DNA of 64,000 nt from Mycobacterium sp. MBM (GTDB lineage: Bacteria; Actinomycetota; Actinomycetes; Mycobacteriales; Mycobacteriaceae): the NCBI GenBank assembly GCA_021648845.1, contig JAKJHY010000008.1, forward strand, positions 186,001 through 250,000. The letters run 5' to 3'. A program made the position numbers and the translations under genes. Of this stretch, positions 18,121-30,023 are shown in pieces. Under the pieces are notes generated by a model. That model saw only the letters and a list, made by a program, of their open reading frames with translations, was not told the DNA's origin and did not search any database. Numbering within the stretch: the stretch's first letter is position 1; the number at the start of each line of letters is the position of its first letter.

Positions 18121-18579
18121 ATGCAGCGTGTACACATCGAGACGATACTGCCCACCGATGCCGACCAGGTGTGGGCGGCTCTGCAGTACCCGGTCACGTT
18201 TCTCTACGTATGCCGGGGCCTGTTCGGCATGCCGGCGCTGGCCGGGCGCAGCACGCCGCTACGGGCCGGTGAGCGGGGAACGGGTTGGCTGTTCGCGTTT
18301 CACGTATTCCCGGCCTACCGGCACACCCTGGAGATCCGGTCCGTCGATGCACAGAGCCGGACCATCGTCACCCATGAGTACGGCGGCGTGCTGCGGGCCT
18401 GGGATCACACCCTGCACGTCGAGCCTGTCGACGCGCGCAGCTGCCGCTACAGCGACACCGTCGATATCGACGCCGGTGCCCTCACCGCGATCGTCGTGCC
18501 GATCGCGAAGGGGATATACCGCTACCGGCACCGTCGCTGGCACAAGCTGGTGGTGCGGCACCTGCCCCCGGTCAGTTGA
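18121..18579 (+). CDS. SRPBCC (START-like) family protein
   Basis: The product is 152 aa. It starts with IETILPTDADQVWAAL, the usual opening of the SRPBCC/polyketide-cyclase fold, and ends in basic residues. Such proteins bind hydrophobic ligands in a deep cavity. It lies alone, divergent from the TetR gene and overlapping the end of the next gene by 8 bases. The location inside the sterol regulon hints at a lipid ligand, but nothing in the sequence shows it. Confidence 0.7.
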   Translation: MQRVHIETILPTDADQVWAALQYPVTFLYVCRGLFGMPALAGRSTPLRAGERGTGWLFAFHVFPAYRHTLEIRSVDAQSRTIVTHEYGGVLRAWDHTLHVEPVDARSCRYSDTVDIDAGALTAIVVPIAKGIYRYRHRRWHKLVVRHLPPVS

Positions 18580-19144
18580 ATGTGGTCTGCGCGCACGCAC
18601 CCGGTGTGGTCACATTGACCCCACCGAAGACCGCCTGGATGGTCGAGCAGACGATGAAACCGGCGGTTGTGACGGGACGTCCTGTGCGCCAATCGGTCTG
18701 CACCGAGTCACCGTCGACGGCAAACCGCTCCAGCGGGCCGCCGCCGAAGTAGGTCACCGACACCTGGTAGTCGCTGACCGATTTGTACGCCTTGGACAGC
18801 ACGTTGTCGTGGTTCGCGCCCTTGAGCTCGCGCGGCATCCCGGCCGGGGCGCTGTACCAGGCCTCCTGGTAGACCGACCTGTCGGTGCTGCGAATCGTGA
18901 CCGTCTGCCGGGCCCAAGTGTCCTGCGGCAGGCCGACGGGTCCGGTCGGGGTGAGCAGACTGGCCTGAGTCCGGAAGAAGCACCTACCGTCGGTGCCGGG
19001 GCAGTCGGCGGTCACCTTCATCTCGACGATGCCCTGAGGCGTCGGTATCGACGACGTCCCGGTGTTCACCGCCGCGGACGCGGGCGGGCTGCTGAGCGTG
19101 GCCGCGGCAACGGACGCCGCCAGCACACTGAGAATCCTCTTCAC
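18572..19144 (-). CDS. Secreted protein of unknown function in the kshB-fadE34 interval
   Basis: The product is 190 aa with a clear Sec signal peptide (MKRILSVLAASVAAATLSS, cleavage near ASA-A at 24-25). The mature protein has paired cysteines (DCPGTDGRCFF; IVCSTIQAV and GACAQTTF), suggesting disulfides. A hypothetical gene, Rv3572, sits in the same interval in M. tuberculosis, so it may be a conserved part of the locus. No enzyme motif is visible. A purine-rich GGGAGGAACTG precedes the ATG on this strand. Confidence 0.7.
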   Translation of the reverse strand: MKRILSVLAASVAAATLSSPPASAAVNTGTSSIPTPQGIVEMKVTADCPGTDGRCFFRTQASLLTPTGPVGLPQDTWARQTVTIRSTDRSVYQEAWYSAPAGMPRELKGANHDNVLSKAYKSVSDYQVSVTYFGGGPLERFAVDGDSVQTDWRTGRPVTTAGFIVCSTIQAVFGGVNVTTPGACAQTTFN

Positions 19145-19183
19145 GGCAGTTCCTCCCGGTCCCGGCGAATGTTAGCCCGAGCC

Positions 19184-20239
19184 CTATTCGTCGTAGGTGA
19201 CTTCGACCGAATCCGACACGGGCAGCGCCTGGCACGCCAGGATCAGACCCTCGTCGAGATCGGACGGTTCGAGCACGTCGTTGATCTCCATCTCCACATC
19301 GCCCTTGCGCATCAGCACCGCGCAGGCGCCGCAGTGGCCCTCCCGGCAGGAGAACGGCGCGTCCAGCCCCTTGTTCAGCAATACATCGAGCAGCTTTGCC
19401 TTGCGCGGCCATTCGATTTCGTGGGTGGTGCCGTCGAGTTCGACGACGGCCTGCGCGGGGCCGCGGTCGTCGTCCTCTTCCACGTCGATGACCACCTGAG
19501 CGAACGGGTCGGAATCCAGCGACTTGAACACCTCGATGTGGATATGCCTGGCATCCACGGTCTTGCACGCGGCCTCGGCGGCCGCCATGAACGGCCCCGG
19601 CCCGCAGATGAACGCCTCATGTGCGGCGAACGGTCGCACCAGCGTGGCCAGCGCATCGGTGCTGGGCAACCCCTGCACGCTCTCCAGCCAGTGGATGACC
19701 GTCAGCCGGTCCGGGTGGGCGGCCGCCAGCTCCCGCAGCGCCGAGGCGAAGATCACCGAATTCTCGTCGCGGTTGGCGTAGACGAGCACGACCCTGCCGC
19801 TGCCCTCGGCGAGGGCGGCTTTGCAGATTGCCATCATCGGGGTGATCCCGCTGCCGGCGGCCAGCAGCAGGAAATCGGTATCCAGGGTCTTGGGTACGAA
19901 GGTGCCCGACGGGGCCAGCACATGCATGCGCATGCCGACGTGGGCGTTATCGCACAACCAGTTCGAGGCGTACCCGTCGGCGGTGCGCTTGACCGTCACC
20001 GTCAGGTGCTCGTCGATCCGCGGCGCGCTCGACAGCGAGTAGCAGCGGGCCACCGATCCGGTCTTTTCACTGGGCACCCGCAGGGTCAGGAACTGGCCGG
20101 GGGCGTAGCGCAGCCGGTCGGCGGGAACGTCGCTTCCGTCCGGAAGCGCGAACACCAGCGAGCGGGCGTCCGCGGTCTCCTCGACGACCTCGGCCACCTG
20201 CAGCTCCAGTACGTGGCTGCCGAGCGGTTCATCCGTCAC
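19184..20239 (-). CDS. kshB: 3-ketosteroid 9-alpha-monooxygenase reductase KshB
   Basis: The product is 351 aa from the GTG at 20239; the open frame extends upstream across the KstR box, which argues against a longer start. The order is an FAD-binding domain (RCYSLSS), an NAD domain (AGSGITPMM, CGPGPFM) and a C-terminal plant-type [2Fe-2S] domain with Cys298, 303, 306 and 336. It passes electrons from NADH to the Rieske oxygenase KshA, which is not in this window. The reaction opens ring B of androstadienedione with KstD. It diverges from hsaA under two KstR boxes. Confidence 0.93.
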   Translation of the reverse strand: MTDEPLGSHVLELQVAEVVEETADARSLVFALPDGSDVPADRLRYAPGQFLTLRVPSEKTGSVARCYSLSSAPRIDEHLTVTVKRTADGYASNWLCDNAHVGMRMHVLAPSGTFVPKTLDTDFLLLAAGSGITPMMAICKAALAEGSGRVVLVYANRDENSVIFASALRELAAAHPDRLTVIHWLESVQGLPSTDALATLVRPFAAHEAFICGPGPFMAAAEAACKTVDARHIHIEVFKSLDSDPFAQVVIDVEEDDDRGPAQAVVELDGTTHEIEWPRKAKLLDVLLNKGLDAPFSCREGHCGACAVLMRKGDVEMEINDVLEPSDLDEGLILACQALPVSDSVEVTYDE

Positions 20240-20265
20240 AGACCTGCCCTCATTTCCGTCATAAC

Positions 20266-20279
20266 TAGAACATGTTACA
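20266..20279. promoter_or_regulatory. KstR operator on the kshB side
   Basis: TAGAACATGTTACA fits TnnAACnnGTTnnA. It is 27 bases upstream of the kshB GTG on the minus strand. Confidence 0.88.
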
Positions 20280-20333
20280 AAACTGAACTTGCGCAGGTCC
20301 AGCCGATGATTCGGTGCGCTACTCGACACAAAT

Positions 20334-20347
20334 CGTAACGTGTTCTA
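20334..20347. promoter_or_regulatory. KstR operator on the hsaA side
   Basis: CGTAACGTGTTCTA matches the KstR consensus except for C in place of the first T. It lies 42 bases before the hsaA GTG, the same distance as the fadE34 box from its start. Confidence 0.8.
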
Positions 20348-20388
20348 ATCTTTGTGCAGTGCTCGATCTCGATCCGGGAGGCAATTCA

Positions 20389-23360
<2,972 letters not shown>

Positions 23361-23362
23361 TC

Positions 23363-23932
23363 GTGTCCACCCAACCTGCGATCGATTCGCGCACCTTCCG
23401 CCATGTGCTGGGGCAGTTCTGCACCGGCGTCACGGTGATCACCACCGTGCACGACGAGGTGCCGATCGGTTTCGCCTGTCAGTCCTTCGCCGCGCTGTCG
23501 CTGGATCCGCCGTTGGTGCTGTTCTGCCCCACCAAGCAGTCGCGGGCCTGGCAGGCCATCGAGGCCAGTGGCAGGTTCTGCGTCAACATGCTGCACGAGA
23601 ACCAGCAACATGTTTCGGCGCAGTTCGGGTCCAAGGCGCTGGACAAGTTCGCCGGGATCGACTGGAGTCCCTCGCCCCTGGGCTCTCCGGTGATCGACGG
23701 CAGCCTGGCCCACATCGACTGCACGGTGCACTCCGTGCACGACGGGGGCGATCACTTCGTGGTGTTCGGTGCGGTGCAGTCGATGTCGGAACCGCCCGCG
23801 CTCAAACCGCGGCCCCTGCTGTTCTACCGCGGCGAATACACCGGGATCGAACCCGACAAGAACACCCCGGCCCAGTGGCGCGACGATCTGGACGCATTCC
23901 TCACCGCGACCACATCGGACACCTGGTTGTAA
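23363..23932 (+). CDS. hsaB: Flavin reductase HsaB
   Basis: The product is 189 aa from a GTG two bases after the hsaC stop. It has the flavin-reductase fold, with FCTGVTVITTVHDEVPIGFACQSFAALSLDPPLVLFC as the FMN-binding core. It supplies reduced flavin to HsaA. In M. tuberculosis nat follows hsaB; here a short 6-bp hairpin and a convergent gene follow, so hsaB ends the operon. Confidence 0.93.
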   Translation: MSTQPAIDSRTFRHVLGQFCTGVTVITTVHDEVPIGFACQSFAALSLDPPLVLFCPTKQSRAWQAIEASGRFCVNMLHENQQHVSAQFGSKALDKFAGIDWSPSPLGSPVIDGSLAHIDCTVHSVHDGGDHFVVFGAVQSMSEPPALKPRPLLFYRGEYTGIEPDKNTPAQWRDDLDAFLTATTSDTWL

Positions 23933-23969
23933 TCCCGTCGCTTCGCTCGCCCCGGGCGCTCTAGCGCCG

Positions 23970-24956
23970 TCAGTCCCCGATGCGCTGGATCCGGACGTCC
24001 AGTTCGACCTGTGCGGGGCAGTCGCCGGTGTACTCCTGAAAGGATGTCCCGGTCAGCGTCTGGATGGGGTTCTGCGGCCCCTGCGGCAACGGCAGCTCAT
24101 CGCGGGAGGACTGGCGCACCTTGCCAATTCCGTCGGTGCACTGCGCGTCACCCTCCGGGAAGCTGGCGGTGAACCGGCCATCGCCGTACTGCATCACGAA
24201 CAGATTGTTGGTGTCGACGGTCGACATCAAGGTCACGCACCGGTCCCCGGTGCGCAGGCAGTGCGTGGTGGCGCGGTAGTCGTGTGGTGGGAACACCTCG
24301 CCGGTGGCCGGGTAGGTCTGGGTGTAGGTGTAGGTGCCCCACAGTGCCGCGCCGGGTGAGGTGCGCAGCGGGGGCTCGTCTGCCGGGTCGGCAGCCTCGA
24401 TGCCCGTCCCCGCCCCGCTGGTGGGCGACAGGTTCACCGCACGCTTGCTCGCGCACAGCGCCGGTGCGGTGGCCCAGGTGTATTCGCCGGACATCGATCC
24501 GTCCAGCCGGGGCCGCAGCGCGATGATCGACCATCCGGTCACGTCGACTTCGGCGTCGCCGACCTTGCACTTGTCGGGTGCCTCCCGCACGCTCAGCCAG
24601 TCACCGTCGATGTAGTCGAACACCAGGGTCAGCGCGGGCGGTCCGGAGGGGTTCTTCGGATCGACCACCGACACCGTCGCAACGCATTCGGAGCCCCGGC
24701 AGGTCGAGCGGGCCGCCCATGTCTCGGTGCGGGCGGTGCCTGCCACCGGCTTGCCGTCCGGTGTCGCGGTGGGTCCGATATCGACCTTGAAGTTGCCCTC
24801 CAGCGACGGCCCCGACCGGGTGTCGGTCGCCTCGTCGGTGGAGCGGACGGTGAACAGGCACGCCGCGAAGCCGCCGAGGATCACCGCGATCAGTGCGATT
24901 GCCGCCAGCAGTTTGACCAGTGTGCGCTTGGTGTCTTTATTCAGCCCGGGTGCCAT
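23970..24956 (-). CDS. Membrane-anchored extracytoplasmic protein of unknown function
   Basis: The product is 328 aa when started at the ATG at 24956. A short basic N-terminus (LNKDTKRTLVK) precedes one membrane helix (LLAAIALIAVILGGFAA, about residues 15-33). The rest would lie outside the membrane. It has about eight cysteines in CxxxxC-like spacing (STCRGSECVAT, HCLRTGDRC) and looks like two related beta-rich modules. Similar domains occur in many mycobacterial hypothetical membrane proteins. No enzyme motif is seen. Confidence 0.65.
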   Translation of the reverse strand: MAPGLNKDTKRTLVKLLAAIALIAVILGGFAACLFTVRSTDEATDTRSGPSLEGNFKVDIGPTATPDGKPVAGTARTETWAARSTCRGSECVATVSVVDPKNPSGPPALTLVFDYIDGDWLSVREAPDKCKVGDAEVDVTGWSIIALRPRLDGSMSGEYTWATAPALCASKRAVNLSPTSGAGTGIEAADPADEPPLRTSPGAALWGTYTYTQTYPATGEVFPPHDYRATTHCLRTGDRCVTLMSTVDTNNLFVMQYGDGRFTASFPEGDAQCTDGIGKVRQSSRDELPLPQGPQNPIQTLTGTSFQEYTGDCPAQVELDVRIQRIGD

Positions 24957-25034
24957 CGCGAACAGAATGCCATCCCGGCGTAGCCGCGATGAACGCAATG
25001 ACGGTTCCAGATCGAGGGCATGCCGCCACGATAT

Positions 25035-25937
25035 TCAGCTGTGCCTGCCGAGCAACGCGTTTCGCTGCGCGCCCATCCGATCGCGGATGGCCTCGATGAT
25101 CGCCGCAACCTCCGGTCGACGCAGTGTTTCGGCGCGGGTCACCAACCAATAGGTCAGCTGCACCGCTACGGCATCGGGGAGCACCCGGATCAGGTCGTCG
25201 TGCCGGTCGGCCATGAAACAGGGCAGGAGACCCAGACCCGCGGCGGCGCGGGTCGCCTCGACGTGCACGAAAACATTGGTCGAAGACACCGACTGCCGCA
25301 TGTGCGGGGCGAAACCGGTGGCGTGGTCGAGATCGTCGACCTGCAGCATGGAGTCGATGAAGTAGACCAGCGGATGGTCGTTCAAATCGTCGAGCCCACG
25401 AGGCGTGCCGTGCTCGGCGAGGTAGCGCGCCGAGCCGTATAGGCCCAGGCAGTAGTCGCCGAGCCGGATCGCCTGGGCGCGGTGCACGGTTGGTTCACCC
25501 ACCACGACCTCGATATCGACACTGGAGCGTTGCTGGCTGGCGCGCCGGATCGCGGCGACGATCTCCACCGACACCCCGGGGTGGCTGCGCTGGACGGTGG
25601 CCGCGGCCGGGGCGGCGATGTAGGCGCTGAAACCATCGGTCGCCGAGATCCGCACGACCCCCTCCAGTGGGCGAGGTTGACCCTCCGCATCGCCGAGTGA
25701 GTGCACTGCCGCTTCCACCGCCTCGGCGGCGGCCAGCACCTCGCGGCCGCGGTCGGTGAGTTCCCAGCCGCCGCCGACCCTGGTCAGCACCCGGGCGCCG
25801 AGGGTCTGTTCAAGGGCGGCGATGCGCCGGGAGATGGTGGTGTGATTGACCCCGAGCGTCTCGGCGGCGCCGATGTAGCGACCGGTCCGCCCGACGGCCA
25901 GCAGGATCAGCAGATCATCAGCGCTCGGCAGGCCCAT
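25035..25937 (-). CDS. LysR family transcriptional regulator
   Basis: The product is 300 aa from the ATG at 25937 (MGLPSADDLL). The winged HTH includes RYIGAAETLGVNHTTISRRIAALEQTLG, followed by a LysR effector-binding domain. It diverges from the MFS carrier gene, and the gap holds three copies of a TGCAGA half-site. By LysR custom it should activate the divergent carrier, dehydrogenase and ligase genes and repress itself. The likely inducer is an intermediate of ketone-body metabolism. Confidence 0.85.
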   Translation of the reverse strand: MGLPSADDLLILLAVGRTGRYIGAAETLGVNHTTISRRIAALEQTLGARVLTRVGGGWELTDRGREVLAAAEAVEAAVHSLGDAEGQPRPLEGVVRISATDGFSAYIAAPAAATVQRSHPGVSVEIVAAIRRASQQRSSVDIEVVVGEPTVHRAQAIRLGDYCLGLYGSARYLAEHGTPRGLDDLNDHPLVYFIDSMLQVDDLDHATGFAPHMRQSVSSTNVFVHVEATRAAAGLGLLPCFMADRHDDLIRVLPDAVAVQLTYWLVTRAETLRRPEVAAIIEAIRDRMGAQRNALLGRHS

Positions 25938-25938
25938 A

Positions 25939-25967
25939 TCTGCATTTTTGCAGACACGTCCTGCAGA
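25939..25967. promoter_or_regulatory. LysR-type operator with three TGCAGA half-sites
   Basis: TCTGCA and TGCAGA are separated by four T bases (25939-25954), and a third TGCAGA lies at 25962-25967. This is the divergent promoter region of the LysR gene and the carrier, beginning two bases from the regulator start. Confidence 0.7.
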
Positions 25968-26011
25968 TCTGACCATTGTTTCGATCATGACGTGCATGAA
26001 TACTCACCCCC

Positions 26012-27364
26012 ATGTGTGCTGCCGATCACAATTCCGAACCCACGACCGGACTGAAACGGGTCGTCACCGCCTCCATGGCCGGCACGGTCGTGGAGTGGTA
26101 CGAGTTCTTCCTGTACGGCACCGCGGCGACGCTGGTGTTCAGCAAGGTCTTCTTCGCCGAGACGACCAGCGAGCTCAACGCGATCTTCCTGGCCTTCGCC
26201 ACCTACGCGGTGGGCTTCGTGGCGCGTCCCCTCGGTGGCATCGTGTTCGGCCATTACGGCGACAAATTCGGCCGCAAGAAGCTGCTGCAGTTCTCCCTGC
26301 TGCTCGTCGGCGCCGCAACCTTCCTGATGGGCTGCCTGCCCACCTTCGGGCAGATCGGGTACTGGGCACCCGGTCTGTTGGTGACCCTGCGGTTCATCCA
26401 GGGCTTCGCCGTCGGCGGTGAGTGGGGTGGGGCGATCCTTCTGGTCGCCGAGCACAGCCCGAACAATCGGCGCGGTTTCTGGGCAAGTTGGCCGCAGGCC
26501 GGGGTGCCGGTGGGCAACATGCTCGCCACCGTCGTGCTCCTGGTGCTCACCGCGACACTGTCGGAATCGGCCTTCCTGTCCTGGGGATGGCGGGTGGCGT
26601 TCTGGCTGTCGGCGGTGGTCGTGCTCATCGGCTACTACATCCGCACCAAGGTCACCGATGCGCCGATCTTCGTGGAGGCCCAAGAGGAGGCCGAGCGGAT
26701 CAAGGCCACCTCGTTCAGCGTCGTCGAGGTGCTCAAGCGCTACCCGCGGGGCGTGTTCACCGCGATGGGCCTGCGCTTCGGCGAGAACATCATGTACTAC
26801 CTGGTGGTTACCTTCTCGATCACCTATCTGAAGGTGTCGGCGGGCGCGGACACCAGTTCGATCCTGTGGTATCTGCTGGTCGCACACGCTGTGCACTTCG
26901 CGGTGGTGCCCGTGGTGGGCCAGTTGGCCGACCGGTTCGGCCGCCGCCCGGTGTATCTGGTGGGCGCGGTGCTGGGCGGCACCTGGGGTTTCTTCGCCTT
27001 CCCCATGATGAACAGCGGCAACTACCTGATCGTCACCGCGGCGATCACCCTGGGCCTGATGATCCACGCCCTGATGTACGCGCCGCAGCCGGCCATCATG
27101 GCGGAGATGTTTCCGACCCGGATGCGGTATTCCGGTGTGTCCCTGGGCTATCAGGTCACCTCCATCGTGGCGGGCTCGCTCGCTCCGCTGATCGCGGTGA
27201 AACTGCTCGACCGTTTCGACTCGCCGGTGCCGATCTCGATCTACCTGGCACTCGCGTGCGGCATCACGTTGATCGCAGTGCTCTACAGTCGCGAGACCAA
27301 CGGTATCGACCTGCGCACCCTCGACGATGCCGACGCCCGCGAGGTCGCCGGGACGCGTGCATGA
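26012..27364 (+). CDS. MFS transporter, metabolite:H+ symporter (MHS) type
   Basis: The product is 450 aa with about twelve membrane helices. The MFS signature after helix 2 is GHYGDKFGRKK, and its repeat after helix 8 is GQLADRFGRRP. FTASMAGTVVEWYEFFLYGT-like helix 1 is typical of ShiA/KgtP-type carriers of organic acids. The stop overlaps the next ATG by 4 bases (ATGA), so uptake and oxidation are coupled. Context suggests 3-hydroxybutyrate or acetoacetate as cargo; the sequence does not prove it. Confidence 0.83.
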   Translation: MCAADHNSEPTTGLKRVVTASMAGTVVEWYEFFLYGTAATLVFSKVFFAETTSELNAIFLAFATYAVGFVARPLGGIVFGHYGDKFGRKKLLQFSLLLVGAATFLMGCLPTFGQIGYWAPGLLVTLRFIQGFAVGGEWGGAILLVAEHSPNNRRGFWASWPQAGVPVGNMLATVVLLVLTATLSESAFLSWGWRVAFWLSAVVVLIGYYIRTKVTDAPIFVEAQEEAERIKATSFSVVEVLKRYPRGVFTAMGLRFGENIMYYLVVTFSITYLKVSAGADTSSILWYLLVAHAVHFAVVPVVGQLADRFGRRPVYLVGAVLGGTWGFFAFPMMNSGNYLIVTAAITLGLMIHALMYAPQPAIMAEMFPTRMRYSGVSLGYQVTSIVAGSLAPLIAVKLLDRFDSPVPISIYLALACGITLIAVLYSRETNGIDLRTLDDADAREVAGTRA

Positions 27365-28107
27365 GTGACCTTTCCGGTAAGACCGCTCTGGTCACCGGCG
27401 GCGCCAGCGGTATCGGAGCGGCCTGCGCGCGCGAGCTCGCCGCCCGCGGGGCCCTGGTCACCGTCGCCGACCGGGACGCCGACGCGGCCGCGGCGCTGGC
27501 CGACGAGATCGGCGGCGCCACATGGGTGGTCGATCTTCTCGACGTCAAAGCGCTGGGGGATCTGGTGCTTCAGGTCGACATCCTGGTGAACAACGCCGGC
27601 GTGCAGCGTGTCGCGCCCATCGTCGAGTTTCCGCCGGAGGCGTTTCGTATGTTGCTGACCCTGATGACGGAGGTGCCGTTCCTGCTCATCCGGGCCGCGC
27701 TGCCGTACATGTACCAATCCGGGTTCGGCCGCATCATCAACCTTTCCTCGGTCCACGGTCTGCGCGCCTCGGAATATAAGGTCGCCTATGTGACCGCCAA
27801 GCACGCGCTGGAGGGACTGTCGAAGGTGACCGCCTTGGAGGGTGGTCCGCACGGCGTCACCAGCAACTGCGTCAACCCCGGTTATGTGCGAACAGCCCTG
27901 GTGGACAAACAGATTGCCGATCAGGCCCGCACCCACGGTATCGACGAGCAGCAGGTCGTCGAACAGATCCTGCTGAAGGAGAGTGCCATCAAACGGCTGG
28001 TGGAACCACAGGAGGTGGCCTCCCTGGTGGGCTGGCTCGCATCCTCGCAGGCGGGCATGGTGACCGGGGCGTCCTACACGATGGACGGCGGGTGGAGCGC
28101 CCGGTGA
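27361..28107 (+). CDS. 3-Hydroxybutyrate dehydrogenase (SDR)
   Basis: The product is 248 aa from an ATG overlapping the carrier stop. SDR motifs are GGASGIG near residue 13, NNAGVQ, Ser in INLSSVHG, and Tyr/Lys in AYVTAKHALEG. The C-terminal half has the CVNPGYVRTALVDKQI pattern seen in D-3-hydroxybutyrate dehydrogenases. It would oxidise 3-hydroxybutyrate to acetoacetate with NAD, and the next gene activates acetoacetate. The stop overlaps the aacS GTG. Confidence 0.85.
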   Translation: MSDLSGKTALVTGGASGIGAACARELAARGALVTVADRDADAAAALADEIGGATWVVDLLDVKALGDLVLQVDILVNNAGVQRVAPIVEFPPEAFRMLLTLMTEVPFLLIRAALPYMYQSGFGRIINLSSVHGLRASEYKVAYVTAKHALEGLSKVTALEGGPHGVTSNCVNPGYVRTALVDKQIADQARTHGIDEQQVVEQILLKESAIKRLVEPQEVASLVGWLASSQAGMVTGASYTMDGGWSAR

Positions 28108-30023
28108 GTACCGCACCGCAGTGGCAGCCGACGGCCACCGATATCGCCGAAGCTCGGGTCACCGACTTCGCCAAGTTCGCCGGCGCACCGTCGGACTATC
28201 ACGCGCTCTGGCAGTGGTCGGTGGACGAGCCGGCGGCATTCTGGGGCGCACTGTGGAGGTACTTCGGCCTCGGTGAGGTGCCCGGCGAGGTGCTTACCGA
28301 CGCGGATATGCCCGGTGCGCAATGGTTTCCCGGTGTGCAGCTCAACTTCGTCGACCAGGTGGTGCGCCAATCCCGCACCGACCGGCCGGCAATCCTGTGC
28401 GTCAGCGAGGACACCCCTACCACCGAACTGTCCTGGTCCGAACTACTGCGCCGCGCTGCTGGATTCGCGCAGACCCTCATCGATCACGGGGTGCGCCCCG
28501 GCGACCGGGTCGTCGGCTACCTGCCCAATATCGCCGAGGCGGTGATCGCCTTCCTGGGTACCGCCGCGGTCGGCGCGGTGTGGAGTGCATGCGGGCAGGA
28601 CTACTCGGCCAAGGCCGCCCTGGATCGGCTCGGTCAGCTCGAACCGGTAGTGCTGGTGACCGCCGATGGCTACCGGTTCGGCGGTAAATTCCACGACAAG
28701 AGCGCAGAGGTGGAGGCGCTGCGGGCCGGTCTGCCCACGCTGCGCGCCACCGTCTCGGTGTCCCGCGTGGCCCCGACTCCGCGGGGCCACCTCGATTGGG
28801 AGACCGCCACCTCCGCCGGCGCCGACCTGAGGACGGTGGCCGTCGAGTTCGATCATCCGCTGTGGATCCTGTTCTCCTCGGGTACCACCGGCCTGCCCAA
28901 GGGTATCGTTCACGGCCATGGCGGCGTGCTGCTGGAACACCTGAAAGCCGTTGCGCTGCAGAGTGATATCGGTGATCGCGATACCTTCTTCTGGTACACC
29001 AGCCCGAGCTGGATGATGTGGAACTTCCAGATTGCCGGATTGCTGGTCGGCGCCACCATCGTCTGCTATGACGGCAGCCCGTCATATCCGACGCCGGACG
29101 CCCTGTGGGCACTGGCCGCCGATCTCGGCGTGACGGTGCTCGGTACCAGCCCGGGATATGTCCTCGGCTGCATGAAGGCCGGTGCGGTCCCGCGGACCGA
29201 GCACGACCTCTCGGCGTTGCGGACCGTCGGGATCACCGGCTCGTCGTTGCCGCCGACGACGTCGCTGTGGATGCGTGACAATGTCGGCGAGCACGTGCAG
29301 ATCGCCTCCATCAGCGGGGGAACCGATGTGGTGTCCGCCTTCATCGGTGGGGTGCGCACCGTGCCGGTGTGGCCCGGGGAGCTTTCGGCGCCGTACCTGG
29401 GGGTGGCGCTGGATGCCTGGGACGAGTCGGGCAAGCCGGTGCGCGGTGAGGTCGGCGAGCTGGTCATCACCAAACCGCTGCCGTCCATGCCGGTGGCGTT
29501 CTGGAATGATCCGGACGGATCGCGCTATCGCGACGCCTATTTCGAGATGTTCCCGGGCGTCTGGCGACATGGTGACTGGATCACCGTCACCGACCACGGC
29601 AGCGTCATCGTGCACGGACGGTCGGACTCCACGCTGAATCGGCACGGCATCAGGATGGGCAGCGCCGATATCTATCAGGCGGTGGAACGGTTGCCCGAGA
29701 TCGCCGAGGCTTTGGTGATCGGCGCCGAGCAGCCCGACGGTGGCTACTGGATGCCGCTGTTCGTGGTGCTCGCCGAGGGTGCCGAACTCGATGACGCGTT
29801 GCGGGACAAGGTTAAGAGCACCATCCGCGCCGAGGTCTCCCCGCGGCACGTGCCCGACGACATCATCCTGGCCCCCGGCATCCCGCACACCCGCACCGGC
29901 AAGAAGCTCGAGGTGCCGATCAAGAAGCTGTTCCAGGGTGCCGATGCCGCCAAGGTCGTGGAACGCAGCGCCGTCGACGATCCGGACCTGCTGGAGTGGT
30001 ACGTCACGCAGCGTCGAACCTGA
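28104..30023 (+). CDS. Acetoacetate-CoA ligase
   Basis: The product is 639 aa from the GTG at 28104, which overlaps the previous stop (GTGA); a GTG four codons upstream is possible. It is an ANL-superfamily ligase with LFSSGTTGLPKGIVHGHGG as the AMP-binding loop, WYTSPSWMMWNFQ, and a C-terminal hinge and lysine motif in HTRTGKKLEVPIKK. Length and the Trp-rich segment match acetoacetyl-CoA synthetase. Together with the two genes before it, it makes a route from external 3-hydroxybutyrate to acetoacetyl-CoA. Confidence 0.87.
   Translation: MSTAPQWQPTATDIAEARVTDFAKFAGAPSDYHALWQWSVDEPAAFWGALWRYFGLGEVPGEVLTDADMPGAQWFPGVQLNFVDQVVRQSRTDRPAILCVSEDTPTTELSWSELLRRAAGFAQTLIDHGVRPGDRVVGYLPNIAEAVIAFLGTAAVGAVWSACGQDYSAKAALDRLGQLEPVVLVTADGYRFGGKFHDKSAEVEALRAGLPTLRATVSVSRVAPTPRGHLDWETATSAGADLRTVAVEFDHPLWILFSSGTTGLPKGIVHGHGGVLLEHLKAVALQSDIGDRDTFFWYTSPSWMMWNFQIAGLLVGATIVCYDGSPSYPTPDALWALAADLGVTVLGTSPGYVLGCMKAGAVPRTEHDLSALRTVGITGSSLPPTTSLWMRDNVGEHVQIASISGGTDVVSAFIGGVRTVPVWPGELSAPYLGVALDAWDESGKPVRGEVGELVITKPLPSMPVAFWNDPDGSRYRDAYFEMFPGVWRHGDWITVTDHGSVIVHGRSDSTLNRHGIRMGSADIYQAVERLPEIAEALVIGAEQPDGGYWMPLFVVLAEGAELDDALRDKVKSTIRAEVSPRHVPDDIILAPGIPHTRTGKKLEVPIKKLFQGADAAKVVERSAVDDPDLLEWYVTQRRT

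Noticed and set aside
18104..20338. 744-codon open frame on the plus strand
   Set aside because: It runs antisense through the secreted protein and kshB, carries no domain and reflects high-GC codon bias.
23955..23968. 6-bp hairpin GGCGCT-CT-AGCGCC between hsaB and the next gene
   Set aside because: It has no T tract on either side and is too short to call a terminator with confidence.
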